Origin: Zingiber officinale
Lineage: Eukaryota; Streptophyta; Magnoliopsida; Zingiberales; Zingiberaceae
Assembly: GCF_018446385.1 (NCBI RefSeq)
Contig: NC_055990.1
Coordinates: 131,514,996 to 131,578,995, forward strand
Direction: 5' to 3'
DNA length: 64,000 nucleotides
Shown here piece after piece: positions 36,199 to 47,642 of the stretch. A model generated the notes under the pieces. It was given only the letters and a program-made list of their open reading frames with translations, was not told the origin of the DNA and searched no databases. Position 1 is the stretch's first letter. Each line of letters starts with the position of its first letter. Position numbers and translations under genes: made by a program.

Positions 36199-39000
36199 TC
36201 TTAATAAATTAAATTCAAAATTCAAAATTAAAATTCAAAATCAAATTAAAATTAAATTATAAATTCAAAATTAAATTAAAGATTCGAACTTAAATCAAAA
36301 TTCAAAAATTCAATTTAAATTAAATAAAAATTTAGAAGGAGGATCTAGAATAGCTGGCACCCCTAACTAAACTACCCGACTGGATAACTGAACGTAATCT
36401 ACCCAAAATGGGTACACAAGAGTAGACTACCCGGCAGGGTAATTAAGGTTAGAAAAAATGGGCTAGATTTAACCTGACCCACGGTACTGGTGAAGTTTTT
36501 GGATGATAGTACGTTAAGGAAGCTTGGGCACCGCATGTCTAGGAAGATATGGCTTCGACCTGGTGCATTTGGCCAAGTGGAACTGACCGAAGCAACCCTT
36601 AAACGGATCCTAACCAGTTAGACCAAGGTTTAGTATTAAGTTCAATGGGTAGGACTATTTGGAAAACCTCGAAGGCATGGTTACTTTAATGAGTTCCTTG
36701 TGACTCACCATAGCCCAGAAGTTTATCCAAAGAATGCTTACTTGTTGAACCCAAAGCTAAACCTGAATCTAACACAAGGTTAAACCAAACCCTTAAATTG
36801 AACCTCAATTCATCTCACAAAAATTATAGGATTTCCTGATTGAAAATTTAGATCGGATGAGATGACTAAGTAATTAAAATCAAACTGATAATTAATTCAA
36901 ATTCAAATTAATTTCAAAGTTATCTTAAAACTTTATTTTAAAACTTTATTTCAAAATCATTTTAAAACTAAATTTCAAAATTATTTTAAATCCTTTCAAA
37001 ATTAATTTCAAAATCATTCAAAATCATTTTAAAAATCCTTTCAAAATAAATTAAATTATTTAAAAATCTTTTCAAAATTAATTTCAAAATTATTTAAAAA
37101 TCTTTAAAAAACCTTTTCAAAATTAATTTCAAAATTATTTAAAAATCTTTTCAAAATTAATTTATTTAAAATCTTTTCAAAATTATTTTAAAAACTTTTC
37201 AAAATCATTTCAAAATTATTTAAATCTTTTAAAAATCTTTTCAAAATTAATTTCAAAATTATTTAAAAATCTTTTCAAAATTAATTTATTTTTTAAAAAA
37301 AAATCAAAATTAATTTCAAAATTATTTTAAAAATCTTTTCAAAATTATTTAAAAATCTTTTCAAAATTATTTAAAAAACTTTTCAAAATCAATTCAAAAT
37401 TATTTAAATCCTTTAAAAAATCTTTTCAAAATCATTTCAAAATTATTTAAATCCTTTAAAAAATCTTTTCAAAATTATTTAAAATCGTCTCAAAATTAAT
37501 TTCAAAATTATTTAAAAATATTTTCAAAATTAATTTCAAAATTATTTTAAAATATTTTCAAAATTAATTTCAAATTTATTGAAAAATCTTTCAAAAAATA
37601 TTTTCAAAATCTTTAAAAAAAAAACTTTTAAAAAATTCTTTCAAAACTCCTTTGAAAAATTATTTTGAAAAATCTTTGAAAAACTCATTTAAAAAATCAT
37701 TTTGAAATATCTTTGAAAAACTCATTTAAAAATCCTTTAGAAAATTATTTCAAAAGTTGTTTGAAAAATGATCATTTGAAAAATCCCTTGAAAAATTAAT
37801 TTCAAAATTATTTCAAAACTACTTGAAAAATCTTTTTAAAAAAAAATCATTTGAAATATCCTTTGAAAGATTAATTTGAAAACCCTTTTCAGAAGTTATT
37901 AAATTCTTTGAAATTCTAAACTCAATTAATTTTTAAATCTTCAAAATAATTAAATGGTCACTTATTTGGAATTCTAACTTATATTCTCAATATTTTAAAA
38001 CAAAGTTAACTTTATCTAACACTCACTCATAAGCTAAACATGCCCGAAAACCTAGAATGGGTGAGATGGTAAATTAGGAAAATATAAAATAACTATTTTT
38101 TTTAATGCTTGGACTCTAGAATAAATTTTATGGTTTTAATTATCTTTTAAACTCTTTGAAAAGTTAAAGCAAAGGCAAATTTTTTTTTACTTTAAACTTT
38201 TCATCAACTTATACATCTAAGATTGAGCATGCTTGTACTTTAGGGCTCTGATACCTGATCAAAACAATTTAGATAATTTAAAGTCAATCTACTAAACTTG
38301 ACTCATGCTTGGATTTAAGGACCAACTGACTTTGAATAAATAACCTAAATTAAATTTTTAGCTACTCTCTCTCTTCAACCTAAAAACTAACAAGTTCTTT
38401 TTCAAAAATAAGTATTATTTTATTCAAAATTAAGCTAAGTCCCTTTTCACTTTAGCTATATTTTCAAAATTCAATGTTTGCAAAAGGCTTAGTGATTCAT
38501 AGAGCAACTTTCAAACTTTTTCCAAACTTAGCCAATCTTGAAACCTAACTTTATAAATTCTTGCTAAGATATTTTCTAAGTTACCTTTCAGATAGTTTTG
38601 CAAAATTTTAACTCAGTGCTTTCAAAATTTTAAATGAAAATTTATTTTAGCACTTATCCCATTTTTTTCACAGCCTATTTTACTTTTCAAAAAGAAAATG
38701 TGAAAATCATTTTTCAACTGAATTATTTTTTGATAACTGGCAAAGGGGGAGAGTAGAAAATTCAAAAGTCAAAAAGGCTACCCTTTAGGGGGAGCTTAAA
38801 ATTACATGGACTATTTTTCTCTTACCCTAGGTTTCTTTTTGATTTATGTCAAAGGGGGAGAGAGAAAAGTTAAGTAAAGAGTAAACTTAAACATAATCAA
38901 AGGGAAGGGAAAGCATAAATTTTTTTTATCTATGTTCATGTTTAAGTTTCTGTACTTACTGTCTTATTTTTTACTTAACTTTGAACTGTATTGTCATAAT
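36199..39000 (+). repeat. AT-rich non-coding internal region of copia element A
   Basis: About 2.8 kb. The 36340-36870 part is conserved in element B and in the relic at 12885-13140. The 36900-37870 part is built of degenerate AAAATTAATTTCAAAATTATTT-like words. 37900-38880 is less repetitive, with two GGGGGAGAG-like runs near 38748 and 38848 resembling the polypurine tract. No coding capacity seen. Confidence 0.8.
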
Positions 39001-39015
39001 AAAAAAGGGAGAGAT

Positions 39016-40267
39016 TGTTGGTGCAGGAAGCTCCGACTCGAACCTATGTTTTGATTATGTCAAAAGGTTCAAAGTTAAAGTGATTTGGTTTCTAATATAT
39101 TGAACAAGTTTGCAGGAAAGTCCTAGGTGGTACTTAGGCATAAGTCCTAGCTGCGGTTAGGCAAAGGGAAAACCCTAGGGGGTGGTAACCCTATGGGGAA
39201 AGTCTTGCCAGGTCGATGGCTTCAGGCAAAAGTCCTAGGGGGTGGTAACCCTAGGTGAAAAGTCCTGGTGTCGCGAACCAGGTGAAAGACTGGACTAGCC
39301 AGGAAGCGGATGTCCAGCAGAAAGTCCGGAAGCGTCGAGTGCTGAGCAAAAGTCCAGTCAATCTGGAGAATCGCACTGGCAACAGGTAAATCTCCTGAGT
39401 GGAGTTGGTGAGGACGCGTTCCCCGTAAAGGGAACAGTAGGCATCGGGTCGACCTAGGGTTTCTGGTAGGAAATCCGAAGTCAGACCCGAACAGTCCTGA
39501 GACTGTCACAATATTCTTGATCATATTTATACTGTCACTTTATGCTAACTTTGTGCTGCAGGGTATTTTTTGTGATTAACATATCTTGCAAGGACCAAAG
39601 TGCACAATTACTCTCGGATGAATAGTGTCTGAGGCGCCTCCATGGAGTTTGGAGGCGCCTCGGGTGCAAAACCGGAGCTGGCTGCGAAGCAAGCTTGGAG
39701 GCGCCTTGAAGGAAGCCAAGGCGCCTTGGACAGCCTCATGAAGGCGCCTTGGACCTGATAAGGTTCGACCAGTTCAGCACTTATCTCTGCGGCTGACTCG
39801 GCTCATTCAAGGCGCCTTGGTGAACAGTAGAAGGCGCCTTGAACACCCTTTATAAGGGGTCTCGACCAGCAGCTCAAAACAATAATTTCCAAGTCTTCTG
39901 TCTCCAACGTGCTGCTATGAAAGATGCCCGAAAGTGCTGCTACAAGTTTACGACGACCCAAAGCTCCGAGATTCTACTCTTGTCGTCGGTATAATTAGTT
40001 TTTTCATTTACTTGTACTTCATCTTGTAACCATTTTATCGAGCTTATAGTTGTTTCCCACGCAAAGCGATCAAGGATCGCGGGCCTTCGAGTACGAGTCG
40101 ATCAAGGCTCCGAACGAAGTAAAATTCTCTATGTCCTTCTGGATGTGTTTCTTTATTTTATTCCGCTGCGTTTTAATTACTCCAATAGTTTTGCGATTCG
40201 AAAAACGAAATAGCCGCGAGCGCTATTCCCCCCCCCCCCCCCCCCACTAGCACTTCTCGATCCAACA
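39016..40267 (+). repeat. 3' LTR of copia element A
   Basis: 1252 bp, matching 33434-34700. GGCGCC palindromes at 39633, 39654, 39700, 39720, 39743, 39811 and 39833 (seven; one 20-bp unit fewer than the 5' LTR). Long poly-C run near 40228-40245. Confidence 0.93.
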
Positions 40268-40272
40268 ATCAT

Positions 40273-41224
40273 CTCCGAAGTCCCTTTTCTTTCGTTTGAC
40301 CAGCCAGACATCTGGGTATACATGAAGAGCATGCTCCATAACCGTTGATGCTACACCTTTCACCTCCTTAGGTGTCCAGGTGAACACATCACTATTTTTC
40401 ATAAGACATTTTATCAAGCCCTCCTTGAGATCAGGAGCAAAGTCGAACGCGATGTGGGTAGTGGCTTCCGATCAACCGACTTGTATCTGCACCTCTTCCT
40501 TCTCCTCATATATAAGGGTGGGCAATTTTTCATGGATGGCATTGATATTCATCCTCTGAGCCTTTCGGGCGGCATTAGCTTCTGCCCTCACAACCTTCAC
40601 ATAGCACTTGTGTGCTACTATTTGATCTCCTTTGACTTCGCCCACTTGGTCATTAACAGGGAATTTAATCTTCTGACAGAAAGTAGAAATGACCGCCCTG
40701 AATTCATTCAAGGTCGGCCGACCCAGGATAACATTATACGCTGATAGGGCGTCCACCACCATGAAGATCGATCGGCATGTCCGCAAAAGGGGCTCCTCCC
40801 CTAAAGATATAGCTCATTTTATTTGACCTAGTGGTTGTACATCATTGCATGTGAACCAGTATAATGGAGTAACCATAGGCTGAAGCTCACTCGAGTCGAT
40901 CCACAGCTGATCAAAAGCTTGTTTAAAGATAATATTAACAGAGGTACCAATATCAATAAAAGTACATGAAATGTTGCAATTGGTTATAACAACCTTAATT
41001 ATTAATGCATCATCATGGGGTACTTCCACCCCTACTAAATCTCTGGGCCCAAAATTGATTTCCGGCACTACCGCATTCTCAGCACTACATCCAACGGCAT
41101 GAATCATTAATTTCTGAGCATGCGACTTTCTCGCCCGGTTAGAATCACCATCAGTGGGTCCTCCCGCTATCATATTGATATTACCCCTAGCAGCATTATT
41201 GCAATTTTCTTCCTGTCGAGTCAA
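40273..41224 (-). pseudogene. Tat element D: protease and start of reverse transcriptase
   Basis: The minus strand shows an aspartic protease: GVEVPHDDALIIKVVITNCN then CTFIDIGTSVNIIFKQAFDQ, where the expected D-T/S-G active site reads D-I-G (ACT to ATT), so catalysis should be lost. After a stop, MVVDALSAYNVILGRPTLNE and the linker SDVFTWTPKEVKGVAST lead into RT, which is cut at 40272 by the nested copia element and resumes at 33428. Confidence 0.82.
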
Positions 41225-42533
41225 TGGTGGCTCTGATTGTACTTGGTCAGGTCTTTGTACTTGTACAACAGAGAGAGGTAATATTCCCTCTTGTATCCTC
41301 TCGATTGTTATTCAATTTTGAGAGGACTATTCTGTCGTGGATATCGCCGACGATTTGGGATTGGAGAACGCCGATGATAGCAAGAGTTACCCACCTGCTG
41401 ATTCTTTAGAGTAAAATAATTTTCTGTGTTGTGGGTGCTAGTCAGATGATACATGCACCACCTTTGAGAAAAATGTGGGGGAGCATCTACATGCTGTACT
41501 GCTTAAGGCCGAGGCTCTGGATGACAATGATGTGGATCTGCCTAAGGTCCTTTAGGGGGTTGGACAGGTTCCACCGGACATGCTACAGCAGGAATCGACA
41601 TAGAAGTAATAATATCCTTCTTCCGAGTGGCTTGAGCTTCCTCCACATTGATGAACTCTGAAGCTCGTTCAATCAATATGTCAAAATTGACGGGAGGGTT
41701 CCTGACTAAGTCTTTAAAGAAATCATTATCATTAAGTCCCTGGAAAAAGACGCTTACCAAGATCTTTGTTGTGGTCGAAGGGAAATTGATGACCACTTGG
41801 TTGAACCTCTAAATATAAGCTCTGATAGATTCTTTAGGCCCCTGTTTGATTGAAAAAAATACTCCAAGGGGTTTTCTGATATCTCCGATTGCTAGAGAAA
41901 TGATGTAGGAATACCTTGCAGAAATCCTTAAAGCGATGAATAGAATTTTTCGGTAGTCGTTTGAACCACCTCTGAGCTACTCCTCCAAATATAGTAAGGA
42001 ACATCCGACATTTAACTCCATCGGTAAATTGTTAGAGGAGCGCCTCATGTTCAAATTTAAGAAGATGATCCTCGGGATCAGTTGTTCCCGAGTATTCTCT
42101 GACATTTAAATTTTGATAATGCTTCGGCAAAGGATCATCCATCACTCGATGAGAAAATGGAGTGATAATCCTTTCAAGAGAACTATCATTAACTACAATC
42201 TTCCCTTTTCATTTTTCTCTTATGGGAGTTTCTCCAAAAGACTCCTGAAGAATTACCTTTCGTCCTCCTTGTTCAAGAGGTGTTCGGAAATATGCTTTAG
42301 GGCGTTGAGTGGGAGAGAGAGGGACAGAGAGCAACTGAACCGGATCTCCCCCCTTGATCTCTCTCTCTTTGATGAGAAGTTACCTACATCGTCAAAGGTG
42401 GTGCCACAGGTAGCATGCCACCAGTGTTGACTTGTTGTTGTTGTTGTAATATCTTTTGCACACTAGAGTTGATGAGCAACTCCGAATCCTCCTGTGATAT
42501 AGTAATAGTGTTAGGTTTTCCAACTTCCTCCAT
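41225..42533 (-). pseudogene. Tat element D: gag
   Basis: Probable start ATG at 42533 (MEEVGKPNTITISQEDSELL, then a Gln run), shared with element E (52371). Further pieces: VSVFFQGLNDNDFFKDLVRN and FDILIERASEFINVEEAQAT (41542-41796), and a knuckle-like CMYHLTSTHNTENYFTLKN near 41400-41460. Frames change repeatedly, so it is not functional. Confidence 0.75.
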
Positions 42534-42562
42534 CCTCGTAGCTTTAGATCTAGGTGAATACT

Positions 42563-42582
42563 TTCCCACAGATGACACCAAA
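42563..42582 (-). other. Primer binding site of Tat element D
   Basis: Minus-strand TTGGTGTCATCTGTGGGAA lies just inside the LTR end (42585). It fits the TTGGCGCCGTCTGTGGGAA-type PBS of the Tat lineage, with C-to-T changes. Confidence 0.65.
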
Positions 42583-42584
42583 TT

Positions 42585-44014
42585 TGATTTTATTTGAAAT
42601 CTGCGAAGATGTGTGCTGGCTTGGTAAACGATGATCCTTGATGAAGGTAGCCTCCGGGAGCCCTAAAATAACCTCTCCATAATCCTACGCACAGTGAGAC
42701 AAACCAACAAAGCCTTAGTGACCTAAGACCGAGGTAGGGATCTCTAGCTAGGCCCTCCGACGCTCAAGTCAGTTTCTCTCTCAAGGGTGGAAGGAAAAAG
42801 AAGATGAACAGTAACTGAAGTAGTTTGAAACAGAGTTTAGAAGCTAGAACTTGTGTACCTTGCCAACGGAGAAAATCCCCCATTTTATACTACCTCATGT
42901 GCCCTCTGTAGTCGTGAAGTAGTCCCCAGTTCGTTAGGGTGTGTTAGGAGATGAAGTCATCTTTTATACTTCGTGCAATAATCCTTTAAGGAATTTTTTT
43001 TGTACCCCAGATGTACCTCTTTTGTCATTTATGACTTATATTTATAATGGTGACACATCATCATAACTAAAGAAGGTTCTAAAAGATATTTCCCATCAAA
43101 TATTCTGTTGGGCATGTCTCGATCGGTCGTTCAAGCCGGCTGCATATATTAAGGATACCTTTTGCTGCACATGTCTTAACCAATCGTTCAAGCCAGCTAT
43201 ATATATTAAGAATACCTTCTGTTGAGCATATCCCGGCTAGTCGTATATGAGGAATACCTTTTATTGAGCATATCTCAGACGGTCGTTCAAGCTGGTCGTA
43301 CATGAGGAATACCTTTTGTTGAGCATGTTCCGTTCAAGAATGTACTATAAGGCTGAGTGACTTTACGTTCGGTCGGGCTTTGCTCGGCCGGTAACATATT
43401 AAGAACCATGTATAAGGCTAAGTATCTTTATGCTCGGGCGAGATTTGCCCGGCTGAGCGTATAAGAGCACATAGATGCTCGCTCGGCCTTTGGTCGGCCA
43501 GTAACATCCTGAAACCATATATAAGGCTAAGTGTCTTTATGCTCGGGTGGGCTTTGCCCGACCGAGTGTGTATGAGCACGTGAGTACTCACTCGGCCTTC
43601 GATCGGTCGGTAATGTACTAGAAATCATATATTAGGCTAAGTGCTTTTATGCTCGAGCGGGCTTTGCCCGGCCAAGTGTTTATGAGCATGTGGGTACTCG
43701 CTTGGCCTTTGATCAGTCGGTAATGTACTAGAAATCATATATTAGTCTAAGTGCCTTTATGCTCGAACGGGCTTTGCCCGACCGAGTATGTATAAACATA
43801 TGGATGTTCTCTCGGTCTCTACTCGGCCTGTAATATATTAAAACTATACAAAAGGCTAAGTGCCTCTACGCTCGGTCGGGCTCTACCTGGCCGAGCGTGT
43901 ATGAGCATATGGATACTCACTCGGCCTTCACTCGACCGGCTATATACCTTTCCTATCCTTCTCAACCTTGACCTCTCCTTCATTCGCCAGACCGACCTAT
44001 CATAACCCGTATCA
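42585..44014 (-). mobile_element. 5' LTR of Tat element D
   Basis: 1430 bp, minus-strand start TGATACGGGTTATGA at 44014, end AAAATCA at 42585. It has 110-115-bp hairpin units (GCTCGG...GGGCTTTGCCCG seen on the plus strand at 43370-43900) and a TATA box at 42892-42899. Element D runs left from here to 32201, interrupted by copia A and truncated by the Tekay insertion; its 3' LTR is not present. Confidence 0.82.
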
Positions 44015-45886
44015 TGTTGCAATATGAAATGTGATTATTATTAGTAGTAGTAGTCGTTGTAGTAGTGTTTTATTTTTCTATTATAGCAAAAAGTGATTAT
44101 ATTTATCTCAGTTATCTTTCACAACCCGTCTCCAGGTTATATGAGGGGAGAAAAATCATGGGTCAGCTTATAGTCGACTTTTCAAGTGGATAAGGGATGG
44201 GAGGGTTTTTTCTCTGAGTGCATGTGTCCGATAAGAATTGACCTCTTACCCCATTTTAATAATTCTATGACCCTCTAATCAATTGGGCATTCCAGGGAGA
44301 CATTGTTTTGTTCCCTTATAAATTATCACTTATTTATTTGTTTGCTTATGATTGAAAATTTATTTTAATGTCACCCATCTATCTTTCAAAAGACTGAATT
44401 TATCTTATATTTGCTCTAAAATATAAATTAAATATAAAAAAATGAATGGTATGAGAGTTGAAACACTTTTATTCATTCACCTATTGAAAAAATAATTGAT
44501 GGATAGAGTTTAAATTCATCCACAAACAATTTTGACACAGTTTTCATCCATCCAAAACCAGGTAAAATAATCTTTTCATACTTGATCAAAAAAAAAATGA
44601 CTACAAGAATAATGAACTTTGATTGTGAATCTCAATCTCAAACATCAAAAAAATACCAAGTGAGTCAAGGCCACACCACAAACTCACACTCATTCCGACT
44701 CACTGCAAACTCGCGATGACATTGTAGCTAACCTCTCCATGGTCTTTGCGAGCAGAAAGGCCATGCAAGTTCACAGTGACTCCACGAACTCATAGCAGTC
44801 GCTGAGAGGTTACGAGCTAGTGCCTGTTGCGAGTTCACGACATCATGGCCGCAAGCTCGAGCTCGTCTAGTTGGTCCCGGCTGACCGGGAATTTCTTTCC
44901 TTTCACATTTCTTTCTCCAGGATCGTGCTATATTTCAGACCACCAGACAAGCATCCCCACAATGGATTATAAAAAAGATCCATTTCCTAGCACAATTCCA
45001 TTAGCTAGAGATATCCATGGAAACTTTGAGTGAAAAGAGATAGCCAACATCACATTTGAAAGGAAAAGAGATGAACTTACTTTTGATTCTCTCTTCACAC
45101 ACGTCCAACAAGGCAGCTTAAATCTGCACAATCATGAATGCATGGATCTGCTTATTATTGTTCGAATGCCCAAGCCAGCAATTTTCATTTTGGGAAAGTA
45201 AATGAATCAACAAACGGTTTGCCCCAAAGTCATAAAATGTTACAAGTGCAGATCTTGCTGCTAAATACAAACTCCCAAAGAAAATTCAAGCATGTTGGAA
45301 GTTTTGCCATCATAAATGCATGACTCTGCTTAGTGTTCTTCAAGTCAAAAACCATGCACTGAACTGAAACATTCAAGAAGTCAAAAACCATGCACTGAAC
45401 TGTCTTCATTCAAATGTATCTTCTTTTCAACATGCCCCAATGGCTTCAAAACATTCAAGAAGTCAACCAACAATGAGCCTCATCTCAATGAGTGAACCAA
45501 AATTTGCAATGAATGGAAACAAGGCAGCCAAAATACTTGACCCATAAAGAATGAAGTTCATCATAAAGTATGAAGTTATAGTCATCAGCAGAGAAGGGTA
45601 CTTGAGCATGAGTATGCAATTTTCATTTCCAAAAAACTTGAATAAGGATAGGCCATCTCCTTCAACACACGGCAAGCTATCTTGCTTGTAACATAGTTAA
45701 GTTCTTTAATTTGCCAACAGAAAAGGTGTGCAAGAGCTAGAGAGCCAAAGCATGATGCATTATACTTGATCTGGTAGAATGTATGAGTCATTTTTTTCTT
45801 ATATTAATGCTCATATATACATATTGTTGGAGTATTATTCCCTGGAAAACAGTATTTTCATAACTCCTACTGAATGATATAATAGC
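44015..45886. other. Intergenic region, no confident gene
   Basis: AT-rich, with a short TAGTAGTAGTAG run near 44042. Positions about 44630-44880 hold a more GC-balanced stretch rich in GCGAGTTCACG-type words. Minus-strand ORFs at 45463-45675 and 45585-45791 overlap in different frames; one reads FGSLALAHLFCWQIKELNYV, the other a hydrophobic tail. They may be remnants of a coding exon, but I recognise no family. Confidence 0.4.
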
Positions 45887-46389
45887 CTAACTGTTAGGAC
45901 CAAAAGTAGCTAGAGGGGGGGTGAATAGCTCGTCGCGTGCTCGTTGCTCGGCGTTGCTTGTTTCTTCAAAGATACGCAGCGGAAAATACAGAAACAAATC
46001 ATACAACGCTAACACGGTTGGTTTACTTGGTATCCACCTCACAAGAGGTGACTAGTCCAAGGATCCACACCACGCACGCACCCTCCACTATGAAAACACT
46101 CCTTTTCGGTAACTACCGAGGGCGGAGAAGCCCTACAAGACTCTCAGTACAAGAAGAAAGGAAAGGGAAACAAAATACAAGCTTACAATGAGTACAAAAC
46201 CCTAACCCTAGCTTCTCTTCTTGCCTTTGATCCGCCTCTTGACTTGGAAAGCTTCCAAGATCCTTCAAGAACTGGCGATCTGATCTTTGAGAGCGCTGTG
46301 GAGGAGTTGGCGAGAGCTCTGGAGTGAATCGGTGAAATTCTGCCGCAGCCATCGAACGCCTGCAGCTATAAACGACGCCAACGGTCGGA

Positions 46390-46640
46390 TCCCGATCGAT
46401 CCGAATGTTCCCAATCGATCGGGGAGGCTTTGGATCGATCCACGGATCGATCCAGAGCGCCTCTGTGCTCTGGAAACGCGCCTGGATCGATCCACGGATC
46501 GATCCAGCGCTTATCGCGCGAAGCAGCCGCGTCCCAATCGATCCACTGATCGATTGGGACCTCTGGATCGATCCACGGATCGATCCAGAAGCTTTCTGTT
46601 CGCTGGGACAGGTCTGGATCGATCCACTGATCGATCCAGC
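46390..46640. repeat. Cluster of TGGATCGATCCA palindromes in the solo LTR
   Basis: Repeated pairs of GGATCGATCCA with ACGG or ACTG between them, for example at 46430-46455, 46482-46505, 46560-46590 and 46614-46640. Because the repeats are palindromic, all frames on both strands read as D/R/S/I/W-P-rich ORFs, which are artefacts. Confidence 0.9.
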
Positions 46641-46934
46641 ACTTGGTTTTTGTCCAAAACCAAGTCCTAAACCTCCCAAACCAACATCCGGTCAACCTTG
46701 ACCTGTTGGTATGTCATGCCTAGCATCTAGTCACTCCCTTGACCTGCTAGGACTCCCTTACCAAGTGTCCGGTCAATCCCTTTGACCCACTTGGACTTTT
46801 CTCTGTGCCAAGTATCCGGTCAATCCCTTTGACCTACTTGGACTTTTCTTTCATGCCAAGTATCCAGTCAATCCTTTGACCTACTTGGACTTCCCAGCAC
46901 CAGATGTCCGATCATCCTTGATCCATCTGGATTT

Positions 46935-47312
46935 TCCCTTGCCTGGCTTCACTCACCAGGACTTTCACCTAGCTTCACTCACTAGGGTTTTCCATCTGCC
47001 TAGCTTCACTCACTAGGACTTTCACCTGGCTTCACTCACCAGGATTTCCATCTGCCTAGCTTCACTCACTAGGACTTTCACCTGGCTTCACTCACCAGGA
47101 TTTCCATCTGCCTAGCTTCACTCACTAGGACTTTCACCTGGCTTCACTCACCAGGATTTCCATCTGCCTAGCTTCACTCACTAGGACTTTCACCTGGCTT
47201 CACTCACCAGGATTTCCATCTGCCTAGCTTCACTCACTAGGACTTCCTTCTGTCTGGCTTCACTCACCAGGACTTTTCTTCTGCCTGGCTTCACTCACCA
47301 GGACTTTCATTT
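46935..47312. repeat. 56-bp tandem repeats in the solo LTR
   Basis: The word CTGCCTAGCTTC recurs at 46996, 47052, 47108, 47164 and 47220, exactly 56 bp apart. Each unit consists of two related 28-bp halves (CTAGCTTCACTCACTAGGACTT and CTGGCTTCACTCACCAGG-like). Confidence 0.95.
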
Positions 47313-47478
47313 TGCCTAACATCCCAGTTAGGACTTCCCAGTCAAGTATCCAGTCAACCTTGACCTACTTGACTCTTCTTCAATCAATATCTTATTGTCA
47401 AACATCTAAACCCAAACCAAGACTCAGCTTGGTTACCCAGGTCAACCTTGACCTGAGGGATATTGCACCAACACTAAC

Positions 47479-47642
47479 TTCCGTAGATGCTATCCTCTCA
47501 AGCAAGTAAAAACTCCACCCATCATAACCATCTCTCGAGGTGATCATGTCAAATTCTTCTAAATGTGTAGACCACTTACCAAACAAAATTCAGTCTCGAG
47601 AGTGCAATATAAACATCTAACCATTTGAATTTTGTTGAAATC
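47479..47642. other. Short spacer between solo LTR and PPR copy 2
   Basis: No gene seen in these bases. They flank the solo LTR on the side of the PPR relic. Confidence 0.5.

Larger units (their letters stand above)
33434..40267 (+). mobile_element. Gag-only copia element A (non-autonomous), nested in Tat RT
   Basis: A complete 6834-bp element, TGTTGG...CCAACA, with TSD ATCAT (33429-33433 and 40268-40272). 5' LTR 33434-34700, 3' LTR 39016-40267; they are very similar, so insertion is fairly recent. PBS TGGTATCAGAGC at 34703-34714, polypurine tract AAAAAAGGGAGAGAT at 39001-39015. It holds one intact ORF (gag-like, 35020-36198) and 2.8 kb of AT-rich non-coding DNA. No pol sequence is present, so it must rely on enzymes from another element. 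Confidence 0.95.
45892..47473 (-). mobile_element. Solo LTR (1582 bp) with TSD CTAAC
   Basis: Flanked by CTAAC at 45887-45891 and 47474-47478, with ends TGTTAGG and CACCAACA. It has no internal region, PBS or second LTR, so it is a solo LTR left by LTR-LTR recombination. In the minus direction it ends with a poly-C tract and a GCTATTCACCCC block like copia A/B, so it belongs to a related family. It contains a palindrome cluster (46390-46640) and 56-bp tandem repeats (46935-47312). Confidence 0.9.

Noticed and set aside
44827-45323. Plus-strand ORFs starting MRVHDIMAASSSSSS and MHGSAYYCSN
   Set aside because: Short, low-complexity or isolated, with no homologous copy in the window and no family recognised.
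46113-46701. Overlapping long ORFs on both strands rich in IDPWIDP/RSTDRS motifs
   Set aside because: They come from palindromic GGATCGATCC repeats in the solo LTR, which stay open in all frames; no codon signal.
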